From assembly GCA_026647215.1 (NCBI GenBank), contig JAPKHC010000002.1:62001-126000 (forward strand): a DNA stretch of 64,000 nt, given 5' to 3'. The notes under the pieces are model-generated. The model had not been told where the DNA came from. It saw only the letters and a list, made by a program, of their open reading frames with translations, and did not search any database. Position 1 is the stretch's first letter; each line of letters starts with the position of its first letter. Positions 36,716 through 44,877 of the stretch are shown piece by piece. Position numbers and translations under genes: made by a program. The DNA comes from F1-120-MAGs118 sp013360535. GTDB taxonomy: Bacteria; Planctomycetota; UBA1135; GCA-002686595.

Positions 36716-36916
36716 GTGCTCGACCTGATCTTCCGTCACCGCGCCCGCATGCAGGCCGTCTACGGCCGCGTCGAGGCGCCGTCGCTGGCGGGCGAGCGCT
36801 TCTCGAACCCGCAGCCCTGTCCGCCGGGCGCCCTGCCCAAGCGTCCGGGGCAGATCGGCCCCCGGGGCAAGGCCACGGTCGCGATTCCGATGCCCAAGCG
36901 CGTCCGGAGCCGCTGA
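36716..36916 (+). CDS. Possible small protein (66 aa), unknown
   Basis: A GTG-started frame of 66 residues, MLDLIFRHRARMQ..., fills the gap between divergent mnmG and the HEAT gene at 36982. Nearly every third base is G or C, like genuine genes here, but chance frames in such DNA can look the same. The sequence is basic and proline-rich with no membrane helix or signal peptide. It runs in the same direction as the next gene, with 65 nt between. I do not recognise a family. Treat as tentative. Confidence 0.35.
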   Translation: MLDLIFRHRARMQAVYGRVEAPSLAGERFSNPQPCPPGALPKRPGQIGPRGKATVAIPMPKRVRSR

Positions 36917-36981
36917 AAAGCACACGGAAGGCCGGGGGCGCCGACTGCAACACGGCCGGGGTCCGTGGCTAGGATGGGCCT

Positions 36982-38280
36982 ATGCTCCCGCTGCTCGTCG
37001 CCGCGCTCCTCGCCCTCGAACCCGGCGTCTCGACGCCGCTCCGCCCGGACGGCATCGGTCGCCAGTCGATCGAGGAGCTGCTCGAGCGCGCCCGCCGCAT
37101 GCAGGCGACGGCCCAGCAGCGTCTGGGCGGCGAGATCGAGGCGGTGCTCAAGGAGATCGAGAGCGGGCCCGGTCCGGCCGAGCTGGCGCAGAAGGTCGAG
37201 CGGCTGGTCGCGCTCGGCGAGGACGCCACGCCGTTGCTCGTGCGCCACATCGATCCGGGCACGTCGGGCACCGACAAGGAGAAGCTCGTAGCCCTGCAGG
37301 TCGCGCACGCGCTCGCCCGCATGGAGACCGCGCCCGTCACCGACGCGCTGATCGAGGTGCTGCGCGGCGGCACGCCCGAGGGGCGGCGCAACTCGCTGCG
37401 GGCGCTCGCCAGCACGCGCGAAGTCGCGCGCGTGCGGCCCGAGGTCGAGAACCTGTTCCGCTCGGCGGACGCGACGACCAAGCAGCTCGCGCTCAAGACC
37501 CTGCTCGGCTTCGGCGGGCCCGAGGTCGACGTGCTGTTGACGACGCTGCTCTCCAGCGGCGACGACGCGATGATCGGGATCGCGATCGACGGGCTCGCCG
37601 AGCAGCGCGCCACGGCTTCGGTCGAGCCCGCGCGCAAGATCCTGCTCTCGCCTTCGTCCGGTCCCCGGCACGCGCTCGCCCTGCTGCGCTTCTTCACCGC
37701 GGTCAAGGAAGTCGCGCAGCAAGCCGACGCGCTCGCGTTCGTGCGCATCGCGCAGTCGAGCTCGCTCTCGCTCGACCAGCGCGCGACCCTGATCGACGGC
37801 CTGCCCGCGCTCGCGCCGACGCTCAACGTCGAGCTGAAGAAGGCGATGGAGCCGCTCGTCGCCACCAACGACCGGCGCCTCAAGGAGGCCGCGCTGATCT
37901 GCCTCGCGCGCCTCGGTGACAAGCCGTCGCTCAAGGCGATCGTGGGCGACTACGACAAGCGCGTGAAGGAGAACGACCGCTGGGCCAACGCCTACGTCGA
38001 CCGCGCGGACCTGTACGCGCGGCTGGGCGACGACGACGAGGCGATCCGCGACTACCGGCAGGCGATCGTCGTCGGCAAGGACGACCCGACGCTGGCCATG
38101 GGCAAGGTGTCGGAGAAGCTGGCGCGCGCCTACGTGCGCAAGGGCAAGCTCAAGGACGCCGCGGAAGTGCTCAACCGCGCGCCGATCGCGCTCAAGGAGC
38201 TGCAGGCGCTCGCCGACGACCCCGAGTTCGCACCGCTGCGCAACTCGAAGTACGCCAAGGACGCCTTCGGCATCAAGTGA
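36982..38280 (+). CDS. Exported HEAT/TPR-repeat protein
   Basis: A 432-residue protein with a short hydrophobic N-terminus (MLPLLVAALLALEPGVS) that may act as a signal peptide. Residues 60-300 are HEAT-type helical repeats (TDALIEVLRGGTPEGRRNSLRAL and similar, then GFGGPEVDVLLTTLLSSGDDAMIGIAIDGLA). Residues 310-400 contain TPR units (AYVDRADLYARLGDDDEAIRDYRQAI) with canonical Gly/Ala positions. The last residues read DDPEFAPLRNSKYAKDAF, the terminal pattern of many TPR proteins. It probably scaffolds other envelope proteins. A radical SAM gene follows 31 nt downstream and may be in the same transcript. The biological role is unknown. Confidence 0.75.
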   Translation: MLPLLVAALLALEPGVSTPLRPDGIGRQSIEELLERARRMQATAQQRLGGEIEAVLKEIESGPGPAELAQKVERLVALGEDATPLLVRHIDPGTSGTDKEKLVALQVAHALARMETAPVTDALIEVLRGGTPEGRRNSLRALASTREVARVRPEVENLFRSADATTKQLALKTLLGFGGPEVDVLLTTLLSSGDDAMIGIAIDGLAEQRATASVEPARKILLSPSSGPRHALALLRFFTAVKEVAQQADALAFVRIAQSSSLSLDQRATLIDGLPALAPTLNVELKKAMEPLVATNDRRLKEAALICLARLGDKPSLKAIVGDYDKRVKENDRWANAYVDRADLYARLGDDDEAIRDYRQAIVVGKDDPTLAMGKVSEKLARAYVRKGKLKDAAEVLNRAPIALKELQALADDPEFAPLRNSKYAKDAFGIK

Positions 38281-38311
38281 GCCCGCGCGCGGCGGCGAGC
38301 GTGCGGAGGCG

Positions 38312-39175
38312 ATGAAGCTCAACGAGTCGAACCACGACCGCGACGCTGCCGGGATGACGTATGTGTATCCGGTCGTGTCGCGGCGCGCGCGCGGCGTCTC
38401 GATCGGGATCAACCTCAATCCGAACAATGCCTGCAACTGGCGTTGCGCGTACTGTCAGGTTCCCGGCCTCACCCGGGGTGCGGCGCCGCAGCTCGACCTC
38501 GCGAAGCTGGAGAGCGAGCTGCGCCAGATGCTCACGCGCGCGCAGGATCCGGCGTGGATGGAGCGGCACGTGCCCGAGGGCTCGCGCCGGCTGAACGACG
38601 TCGCGCTCTCAGGCAACGGCGAGCCGACGACGAGTGAGCAGCTCGACGACGTGCTGGGCGTGCTCGAGCGTGCGCTCGGCGAGTGTGGCCTGCTCGGGCG
38701 CTTGCGGATCGTCCTGATCACCAATGGCTCGCTCGTGCACCAGCCGCGGGTGCGGGCCGCGCTCGAGCGGCTCGCGCGGCTGGGCGGCGAGGTGTGGTTC
38801 AAGCTCGATGCGGCCACGGACGCCACTCGCCAGCGCCTCAACGACGCGCACCTCGACTCGCGGCGCGTGCTCTCGAACCTGATCGAATGCGCGAGCGCCT
38901 GCCCCACTTGGCTGCAGACGATGCACGTCGACTTCGACGGCCCCACGCTGGCGCACGACGAGGAACGAGCGTGGAGCGAGCTCGTGCGCGCGGCTTCGGC
39001 TCGCCTCGCCGAACGCAAGGCGCCGCCGCTGCGGGGCGTGCTGCTCTACGGGCTCGCGCGCCAGTCGCACCAGCCCGAGGCCACGCGCCTCGTCGCGATC
39101 GCTCCGGCGGAGCTCGAGGCGCTGGGAGCGCGGCTCGCGGCCGCGACCGGACTCGAAGTGCGCGTGAGCCCGTGA
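38312..39175 (+). CDS. Radical SAM protein, substrate unknown
   Basis: A 287-residue radical SAM enzyme. The iron-sulfur motif CNWRCAYC gives CX3CX2C at Cys41, 45 and 48. The GEPT glycine-rich SAM contact is in NDVALSGNGEPTTSEQL, and the strand VLITNGSLV follows. There is no extra cysteine cluster near the C-terminus, so no SPASM domain is apparent. A perfect GGAGG lies a few bases before the ATG. The closest recognisable type is the short radical SAM group with an N-terminal TYVYPVVSRRARGVSIGINLNP lead, which I know as uncharacterised. A putative RNA- or cofactor-modification role is only a guess. It is convergent with the YwqK gene, with a hairpin between them. Confidence 0.78.
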   Translation: MKLNESNHDRDAAGMTYVYPVVSRRARGVSIGINLNPNNACNWRCAYCQVPGLTRGAAPQLDLAKLESELRQMLTRAQDPAWMERHVPEGSRRLNDVALSGNGEPTTSEQLDDVLGVLERALGECGLLGRLRIVLITNGSLVHQPRVRAALERLARLGGEVWFKLDAATDATRQRLNDAHLDSRRVLSNLIECASACPTWLQTMHVDFDGPTLAHDEERAWSELVRAASARLAERKAPPLRGVLLYGLARQSHQPEATRLVAIAPAELEALGARLAAATGLEVRVSP

Positions 39176-39208
39176 GGCGCGCTCGACCGCTGCGGGAGCA
39201 CTCGCGGC

Positions 39209-39246
39209 CTGGGAGTTCGCAGCCTCAGTCCTTCACGAGCTCTCAG
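39209..39246. repeat. Intergenic hairpin related to the 54.8-kb hairpin
   Basis: Between the convergent radical SAM and YwqK genes, 39209-39219 pairs with 39236-39246 (11 bp including two G-U pairs) around a 16-nt loop. The right arm plus 5 flanking bases (39231-39246) is, on the opposite strand, identical over 16 bases to 54801-54816, the left arm of another intergenic hairpin. The end of the YwqK gene (stop 39243-39245) lies in the right arm. It may mark transcript ends or belong to a dispersed palindromic repeat family. Confidence 0.5.
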
Positions 39247-40304
39247 TTCTGGCGGGCGCCGGCGACGTAGTTGCCGCTGCGCGCGGCGTCGAGCGAGCCG
39301 TCGGCGTTCCAGAACTTCCACTCCCCCGTCGCGACGTCGTCGGTGAAGCTCCCTTCGCCCGCGGGCTTGCCGTCGGGGTGGAAGAGGAGCCACGGACCCT
39401 GCTTGAGGCCGGCGACGTAGGAGCCACGCCGGCTCGGAGAGCCCGTCGGGTGGTTCTCCTCCCACGCGCCATCGGGCTTGCCGTCCTTGAAGCTGCCGCG
39501 CTGGAGCACGACGCCACTCTCGGACCAGGCCGTCCACGGGCCGTCGGGAAGGTCATTCTTCGAGATGCCCTCGACGCGCAGCTGGCCGTTGGGATGCCAA
39601 GCCTTGGTCGGACCCTCCTTCTTGCCGTCGACCCAGAAGGCGTCTTCGGCCTGCACGCCGGTCTCGTACCAGCCGCGCCAGTTGCCGACGAACTTGCCCG
39701 CACGGTACTCGCCTTCGCTCGAGACCTGCCCGTTGTCGTGCCATGTCGTGAAGCGCCCTTCTTCGACGCCGTTCACGAACTCGCCTTCGCGCATCTTCTT
39801 GCCGCCCTCGTGCCACTCGGTCCAGCGGCCGACCTTCTTGCCCGACTGGTAGGTGCCGGCGTCGAGCTTGTCCCCGTTGGGGTAGAGGCTCATCCACGGC
39901 CCGTCCTCGAGGTCCTCGCGGTAGCTGCCTTCGGCGAACAGGCGACCGTTGGAGTGGTAGTAGGCCGCCGGGCCGTCGCGCTTGCCCAGTCGGAAGGTGA
40001 GTTCCCCCTTCTGGGTGCCATCGGGGTACCAGAGCTTCCACAGGCCTTCCTTGAGGCCGTCCTTGTAATCGCCTTCGGCCTCCTTCGGCCCCTCGGGATA
40101 GAACTGGGTCCACGCGCCCTGCCGCAGGCCCTCGACCTCGAAGCCACGCTCCGAGACGAGCGTGCGGGCCTCGTCGAAGTACTTGACCTTCTCGACGGCG
40201 CCGGAGGCGAGTGCGGAGCCGGAGTTCGAGGGGTTGGCGGAGTCCGCGTCCCCGCAGGAACCGGAGACGAGGCCCAAGCACAAGAGAAGCGGCAGTCGAC
40301 GCAT
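39243..40304 (-). CDS. YwqK/MORN-like repeat lipoprotein
   Basis: A 353-residue predicted lipoprotein: the signal peptide MRRLPLLLCLGLVSG ends before a Cys near residue 17. The rest consists of about 12 repeats of 23-24 residues with the pattern W..y..nG....eG.y..g...G.W (examples: GLWKLWYPDGTQKGEL, GRFTTWHDNGQVSSEGEY). This is the YwqK antitoxin/MORN-type beta-hairpin repeat (PF07661). Such repeats form an elongated beta solenoid-like sheet, often on the cell surface. There is no toxin gene alongside, so the 'antitoxin' label of the family should not be taken literally. The ATG at 40304 is followed directly by a normal signal peptide. Confidence 0.85.
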   Translation of the reverse strand: MRRLPLLLCLGLVSGSCGDADSANPSNSGSALASGAVEKVKYFDEARTLVSERGFEVEGLRQGAWTQFYPEGPKEAEGDYKDGLKEGLWKLWYPDGTQKGELTFRLGKRDGPAAYYHSNGRLFAEGSYREDLEDGPWMSLYPNGDKLDAGTYQSGKKVGRWTEWHEGGKKMREGEFVNGVEEGRFTTWHDNGQVSSEGEYRAGKFVGNWRGWYETGVQAEDAFWVDGKKEGPTKAWHPNGQLRVEGISKNDLPDGPWTAWSESGVVLQRGSFKDGKPDGAWEENHPTGSPSRRGSYVAGLKQGPWLLFHPDGKPAGEGSFTDDVATGEWKFWNADGSLDAARSGNYVAGARQN

Positions 40305-40336
40305 GGAGCGAATCCTACCCCCGCCGCGGCGCGGAC

Positions 40337-42730
40337 TCACGGGCAGACGTCGTTGGGCTGGCCGGGAGTTCCGTGGTCGGGGCCGGCGCCGATCAGCGAC
40401 GCGGCCGGGCACCACAGGTTCCCGTCGTCGTTCGAGACCGCCGAGAGCACCCCCGAACGCAAGCTGAGCGAAAAACCGGGCGTGTCCGGCCAGAGGAAGC
40501 CGTTGTCGTACTCGATGCGGTCGACCTCGACGGCGCTGGGGGCCGTGAGCACGAGCTCGTCGTCGTTGTTGTCGAGCTTGAACAGGCTCCAGCTCCAGGT
40601 CCCGCCCACCGTGATGCCGCCGTTGGTCGCCACGTTCGAGTTCGTGCCGATGACGAGGTAGCCGCCCGCGGGAACGAGCACGCCGTTGCCGCCGTTGGTG
40701 ATCGGAGCGAGCTCGCCGCCGTTGTCGCTGAGCGACCAGCCCTCGATGTCGATCGCGGAGTTGGTCGTGTTGTGGAGCTCGATCCACTCGCCCGCGGAGT
40801 CGGCGACGGCGGTCGGATCCTTCATCACCTCGGTGATCACGACCTGTCCCGCCGCGGGCGGAGGCGGCAGCGGGCAGAACTCGACCTCGAGCGCCGCCGA
40901 CAGGCCCACGTTGGTGCCATCGGGCACGAACGGATCGCGGTACCAGAACTGGTAGAAGCGCTTGGTGCCCGGCATCGAAGCGTCGATCGGCACCGGGTAG
41001 GAGACCGTGCCGAAGAAGTCGGTCTGCGCGACGCCCATGCGGCGCACCGGCGTCTTCACGAGCAACGTCCCGCCCTGGAACGGCTTCGAGTCGCGCGCGT
41101 AGCCGTAGTAAAGGATCGTCGACTTGAGCGGCACGGCGTCGACGAGCGTGACGACGAAGTCGTTCGTGTTGAGGTCCGGCGTGCCGCTGGAGGTGATGTA
41201 GGGAACGGTGCCGTTGCTGTTGGGCTTGCCCGTGCCGTAGGCGATCGGCGTGCAGGCCGGGATGTTGCCGCCGCCGTTGCCGTTCCAGTTCGTGTTGGGC
41301 GAGCCCGGAGTTCCGAGGTCACCTCCGCTCCACGCTGCGGTCGCGGCGGCGAAGTTCGGCACGCTCGGTGCGAGCGTCGGGTCGATGCGCTCGCGCGTCA
41401 CGCCCGGCGTCACCGGCAGGCCGCTTCCGCCCCAGCTCACGGTCTCCATCGCCGTTCCCGTCGACGAACGCAGGAGCAGCGAACCCGAAGTGTTGTTGAG
41501 CGAGAACTGCTGCCAAGGTGCGCCGACGCCGAGGAAGTAGTTGCCGTTGCGGCTGGGGCGACCGTCTTGACCGACGACGAACAGCTCTCCGGGCTGCAGG
41601 AGCACCTGACTCGCGAGCCGGAACGACTGCGCACCGGCGACGAACTCCATCCCGCCCACGTTGAGCGGCTGCGTCGTGACGTTCATCAGCTCGAACCACT
41701 CCGCGACGCCGTCGGCGAAGGCGAGCGGGTCGACGAGCAACTCGTTGACGACGACCTGCCCCGCCGTCGCGCGCGTGCCGGGCTGCTCGAAGGTCGCGAA
41801 ACGCACGCTCTCGGGATGCGCGGGGCTCGAGGCGACGAACGTCGCGCCGTCGCTCGTGATCACGATGTGGCCCGAGATCGCGTTGAAGCCGCCGGGGTCG
41901 CCCCCGACTTGCGGATCGGACGTGTCGCCTTCGGTGGTGCACCACTGCACGCGCGTCGCGGCCGGATGGCTCCAGTTGTTGACCGTGCCTTCGTTGGGGT
42001 GGCCGTAGGGGTTGTCGTGGCCCGACGAATGCACCACGAGGCTCGGATTGAGGTTGTTGACGACGGTGCTCGAGGAGCTGGAGGCCGAGCCGTGGTGCGA
42101 GCTGATCGCGACCTCGCACTGGCCGATGAAGCCCGTGACGGGGCCCTCGACATTCGGAGTGCTGAGGCCGCCCGAGGTCAGGTCACCGGCGACGTACAGG
42201 TCGAAGTCGCCGTAGCGGATCACGAGCCCGAGCGAGTGGGCGTTCTCGTCGCCGCTCACCGCGACCGACCCGTTGGGGTGCTGGCCGTCGCGCGACACGA
42301 ACTGCAGCGTGCAGCCGCCGCCGAGGTCGACGACCTGCCCGACCGTGGGCACCGCGCGCTTGGTGCCGACCGCGTTGAGGTACGACGTGACGAAGCCGTT
42401 CGACGGACGGTTCGTGTCGCCGCGGTCGTAGGCGGCGACGAGCGGCTTGTAAGCCGAGTTGTGGACCTCGGTGAGCCCGCCGAAGTGGTCGGTGTGCCAG
42501 TGCGTCATCACCGAATAGTCGAGCGCGGTGACGCCGATGCCCTGCAGGTACGGACGCACGATCGCGGTTCCGTCGCCGGGATTGCCGCCGTCGATGAGCA
42601 CGCGCTTGCCGCCGGGGCTCTTCAGGAAGACCGAGAGCCCCTGGTCGACGTTGATGACGTGGACCTCGAGGTTCTGGGCGGTCGCGAGGGACGCCAACGA
42701 AAGGACGGCGATGAGGGAACGAAGGTGCAT
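40337..42730 (-). CDS. Secreted metallo-beta-lactamase protein with two lamin-tail domains
   Basis: A 797-residue exported protein. A signal peptide (cut near TAQ-NLE) precedes a ComEC-like metallo-beta-lactamase domain (about 20-315) with an intact metal motif HWHTDH (His77, His79, Asp81, His82) and a later VAGDL and SSHHGSAS. Two lamin-tail domains follow, at about 330-460 (VVVNELLVDPLAFADGVAEWFELMN) and 655-790 (VVITEVMKDPTAVADSAGEWIELHN). Between them is a beta domain beginning CTPIAYGTGKPNSNG and ending in a QFWYRDP motif, which resembles a domain I recall as recurring in planctomycete exported proteins. A nuclease/phosphodiesterase acting on DNA outside the cell is plausible (inference). 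It is divergent from the AsmA-like gene. Confidence 0.82.
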   Translation of the reverse strand: MHLRSLIAVLSLASLATAQNLEVHVINVDQGLSVFLKSPGGKRVLIDGGNPGDGTAIVRPYLQGIGVTALDYSVMTHWHTDHFGGLTEVHNSAYKPLVAAYDRGDTNRPSNGFVTSYLNAVGTKRAVPTVGQVVDLGGGCTLQFVSRDGQHPNGSVAVSGDENAHSLGLVIRYGDFDLYVAGDLTSGGLSTPNVEGPVTGFIGQCEVAISSHHGSASSSSSTVVNNLNPSLVVHSSGHDNPYGHPNEGTVNNWSHPAATRVQWCTTEGDTSDPQVGGDPGGFNAISGHIVITSDGATFVASSPAHPESVRFATFEQPGTRATAGQVVVNELLVDPLAFADGVAEWFELMNVTTQPLNVGGMEFVAGAQSFRLASQVLLQPGELFVVGQDGRPSRNGNYFLGVGAPWQQFSLNNTSGSLLLRSSTGTAMETVSWGGSGLPVTPGVTRERIDPTLAPSVPNFAAATAAWSGGDLGTPGSPNTNWNGNGGGNIPACTPIAYGTGKPNSNGTVPYITSSGTPDLNTNDFVVTLVDAVPLKSTILYYGYARDSKPFQGGTLLVKTPVRRMGVAQTDFFGTVSYPVPIDASMPGTKRFYQFWYRDPFVPDGTNVGLSAALEVEFCPLPPPPAAGQVVITEVMKDPTAVADSAGEWIELHNTTNSAIDIEGWSLSDNGGELAPITNGGNGVLVPAGGYLVIGTNSNVATNGGITVGGTWSWSLFKLDNNDDELVLTAPSAVEVDRIEYDNGFLWPDTPGFSLSLRSGVLSAVSNDDGNLWCPAASLIGAGPDHGTPGQPNDVCP

Positions 42731-42845
42731 CTCGATCCAGGGCAGTTGGACGCGGGTGCTCCAGACTAGACTGTCGGGCCGCATTCGTCTTGAGGGCGCC
42801 CCGGGAGCGCTCCGTCCGCCTCCGCCAGACCGAAACGAATTCCCC

Positions 42846-43658
42846 ATGTTCCGCTTCCTGCGCCGCCTGTTCCTCGTCGGACTCGTCCTTTTCGTGCTCC
42901 TCGCGCTGGGGCTCTTCTTCGCGCTCGGGAGGGTGCTCTCGGGCGCGGTCGAGACCGCTGGCACGAAGGCGCTCGGCGTTCCGGTCACGCTCGCGGGGAC
43001 CGACGTCGCGCTGCTCGATGGCGCGCTCGCCCTCGACGGGCTTGTCGTCGCCAATCCGGCCGGTTTTCAGGCCGCGAGCTTCCTCGAGCTCGACCATGCG
43101 GCGACGAAGGTCGAGCTTGGCAGCCTGAGCTCGGACCAGATCGAGATCGCGCGCGTCGAGGTGAGCGGAGTGAGGCTCGAGCTCGAAGGCACGCCGCAGG
43201 GCACGAACTTCGGGAAGATCCTCGAGGCGCTCGAGAAGCTGAAGGGCAAGGAAACGCCGGGCGAACCGAAGCCGGAGCCCGCGCCGGAAGGCAGCGCCAA
43301 GTCGATCAAGATCGGCGAGCTCGTGCTGAAGGACATCGCGCTGCACACGCGCTTCACGAGCGACCTGACGGGCTCGCAGGAAGCGTCGCTGACACTGCCG
43401 GAGCTCAAACTCCAGAACCTCGGCGGGAAAGACGGTGCGCCGCTCACCGAGATCGTCGGAGAAGTGGTCAGCGCGCTGCTCGAAGCGAGCCTCGAAGCGG
43501 GCGGCAAGTCGATTCCGCTCGACGCGCGCAAGCTGCTCGAGGATGGGCTCGGCAAGGTGCAGGCGCAGGCGCTCGACAAGGTTCGAGGCGAGCTCGACCG
43601 TTCGCTGGAGAAGGTCGACAAGGCCGTCGACAAGGCGCTCGACAAGCTCTTCAAGTGA
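42846..43658 (+). CDS. AsmA-like membrane-anchored protein
   Basis: A 270-residue protein with one N-terminal membrane helix (about 5-28) and then a beta-rich AsmA/DUF748-type pattern: GVPVTLAGTDVALLDGALALDGLVVANPAGF, LDHAATKVELGSLSSDQIEIARVEVSGV, and a linker with Lys/Glu/Pro. The C-terminal third is highly charged and helical (LEKVDKAVDKALDKLFK), predicted to form an amphipathic coiled coil. AsmA-like proteins participate in envelope lipid transport, so a periplasmic role at the inner membrane is likely. The start ATG 42846 follows a 115-bp divergent gap. It overlaps the next gene by 4 nt (GTGA). Exact function is not known. Confidence 0.7.
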   Translation: MFRFLRRLFLVGLVLFVLLALGLFFALGRVLSGAVETAGTKALGVPVTLAGTDVALLDGALALDGLVVANPAGFQAASFLELDHAATKVELGSLSSDQIEIARVEVSGVRLELEGTPQGTNFGKILEALEKLKGKETPGEPKPEPAPEGSAKSIKIGELVLKDIALHTRFTSDLTGSQEASLTLPELKLQNLGGKDGAPLTEIVGEVVSALLEASLEAGGKSIPLDARKLLEDGLGKVQAQALDKVRGELDRSLEKVDKAVDKALDKLFK

Positions 43659-44326
43659 GCGCAGCTCGCAATCCCGTCCTGTGGCTGGGGGTCGTGCTGG
43701 TCCTCGGCGGAATCGTCGCGACGGCGGCGGCCTACGTGCTGCTCGCCGATCCCTACCGCGGTTCCACGCCTGAATTTGCAGTGCCCGCGGCAGCGACGGG
43801 CGCTCCGACGGCCGAAGCGCAGCGTGACTTCCGCTCCGAGGTGATTCGAGCCGACACGCGCGAGCCAGCCGCCAACGCGGGCGACGCTCGCGAGGGCGTT
43901 CCGGCTCCGCCGCCTGCGCGCGAGCCCGACGGCATCGAGGACGGTGGCGTCGCTCCGCAGCCCGCCCTCGATTTTCGCTGGAAGTACGCGGCGAGCACGT
44001 TCGAGGAGCTGGTGCGCGCGCGCGGCGAGCTCGAGGCGGCGCTGGAGCAACAGGTGGAGAGCGTGTGCAGCGAGTGCTTCACACGCGGTGAATTCGAGAA
44101 AGTCTCGCTCGGCTCTCGAGGACGCGAAGCCGTCGTGCGCGAGCTGTTGCCGCGCGGTCAGCTCGGCACCGCGCGTGACGCCCCGCCCATTCCCGATGCC
44201 AACGGGAAGCCCGTGCCGTCAAATGCACTCGAGGTGGTCCGCCTGTCCAAGGCCAACCACCCCGAGCTGTACGAGCTCTCCGACGAGCTCCACTGGCTCG
44301 AGCAGGAACTCGAGCGCCGGCGTTGA
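43655..44326 (+). CDS. Membrane-anchored protein of unknown function (223 aa)
   Basis: A GTG start overlaps the AsmA-like gene by 4 nt, so the two are probably translated together. One N-terminal membrane helix (about 8-30) precedes a disordered Ala/Pro/Arg-rich linker (35-105), then a small helical domain containing WKYAASTFEELVRARGELEAALEQQVESVCSECF and ending ELYELSDELHWLEQELERR. No catalytic motif is visible; the single Cys pair in VCSECF is a loose metal-site possibility. I do not recognise a family. The neighbouring slyD gene is convergent, 3 nt away. Confidence 0.6.
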   Translation: MSAARNPVLWLGVVLVLGGIVATAAAYVLLADPYRGSTPEFAVPAAATGAPTAEAQRDFRSEVIRADTREPAANAGDAREGVPAPPPAREPDGIEDGGVAPQPALDFRWKYAASTFEELVRARGELEAALEQQVESVCSECFTRGEFEKVSLGSRGREAVVRELLPRGQLGTARDAPPIPDANGKPVPSNALEVVRLSKANHPELYELSDELHWLEQELERRR

Positions 44327-44329
44327 GTT

Positions 44330-44824
44330 TCAGTGCGCGTGGCCGCCCGGGCCGTGCGCGTGGCCGTGCTGCACTTCCTCGGGCGTCGCGTCGCGCACGC
44401 CGCAGACGGTGATCTCGAAGTGCAGGTCGAGGTCGGCGAGCGGGTGGTTCTCGTCGATCGTGACCTCCGTGTCCCCCACGTCGAGCACGCGCGCGAGCCG
44501 CACGCGGCCTTGCTCGTCCTGACGTTGCAGCGTCATGCCGGCAGCGAGCGGCCGTCCCGCGGGGAACGAGCCGCGCGCGACCTTCTGCACGAGCTCGGGG
44601 CGGCGCACGCCGTAGCCGTCGGCGGCGGCGAGCTTGACCTCGACGAAGTCGTTCTTGGCCTTGCCCTCGAGCGCCGCTTCGACGCCCTTGAGCAGGTTGC
44701 CCCGCCCGTGCAGGTACGGCATCGGCTTGCCGCCCTTGCGGTTGGTGTCGAGCACGCGTCCGCTCGCGTCCTTGAGGGTGTAGTAGATGCCGACGATTTT
44801 TCCGGCTGCGACAGTCTGTTCCAT
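44330..44824 (-). CDS. slyD: FKBP-type peptidyl-prolyl isomerase, SlyD-like
   Basis: Cytosolic prolyl isomerase/chaperone with 164 residues. The FKBP half starts IVGIYYTLKDASGRVLDTN, followed by PYLHGRGNLLKGVEAALEG, and the inserted chaperone flap is AAADGYGVRRPELVQKVARGSFP. The second FKBP half ends ITVCGVRDATPEEVQHG. The tail is short and histidine-rich (HGHAHGPGGHAH), as in SlyD, which uses it to bind nickel. The ATG 44824 is the natural start although the frame is open for a long way upstream as shadow of the aminopeptidase gene. A second FKBP class (trigger-type) is unlikely because of the tail and flap. Confidence 0.92.
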   Translation of the reverse strand: MEQTVAAGKIVGIYYTLKDASGRVLDTNRKGGKPMPYLHGRGNLLKGVEAALEGKAKNDFVEVKLAAADGYGVRRPELVQKVARGSFPAGRPLAAGMTLQRQDEQGRVRLARVLDVGDTEVTIDENHPLADLDLHFEITVCGVRDATPEEVQHGHAHGPGGHAH

Positions 44825-44877
44825 GGTCTTCCGTTGGCGTTGGGAGGCAGAAGTGTACGACGGGTTGGGCGCGCGGG

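Noticed and set aside
36594..36953. A 120-residue N-terminal extension of MnmG
   Set aside because: GTG 36593 has GGAGG at ideal spacing and gives the normal family length; the upstream residues match nothing.
40211..42769. An 852-residue plus-strand open frame over the YwqK and metallo-beta-lactamase genes
   Set aside because: It lies wholly antisense to two genes with clear signal peptides and domains; the composition is that of a shadow frame.
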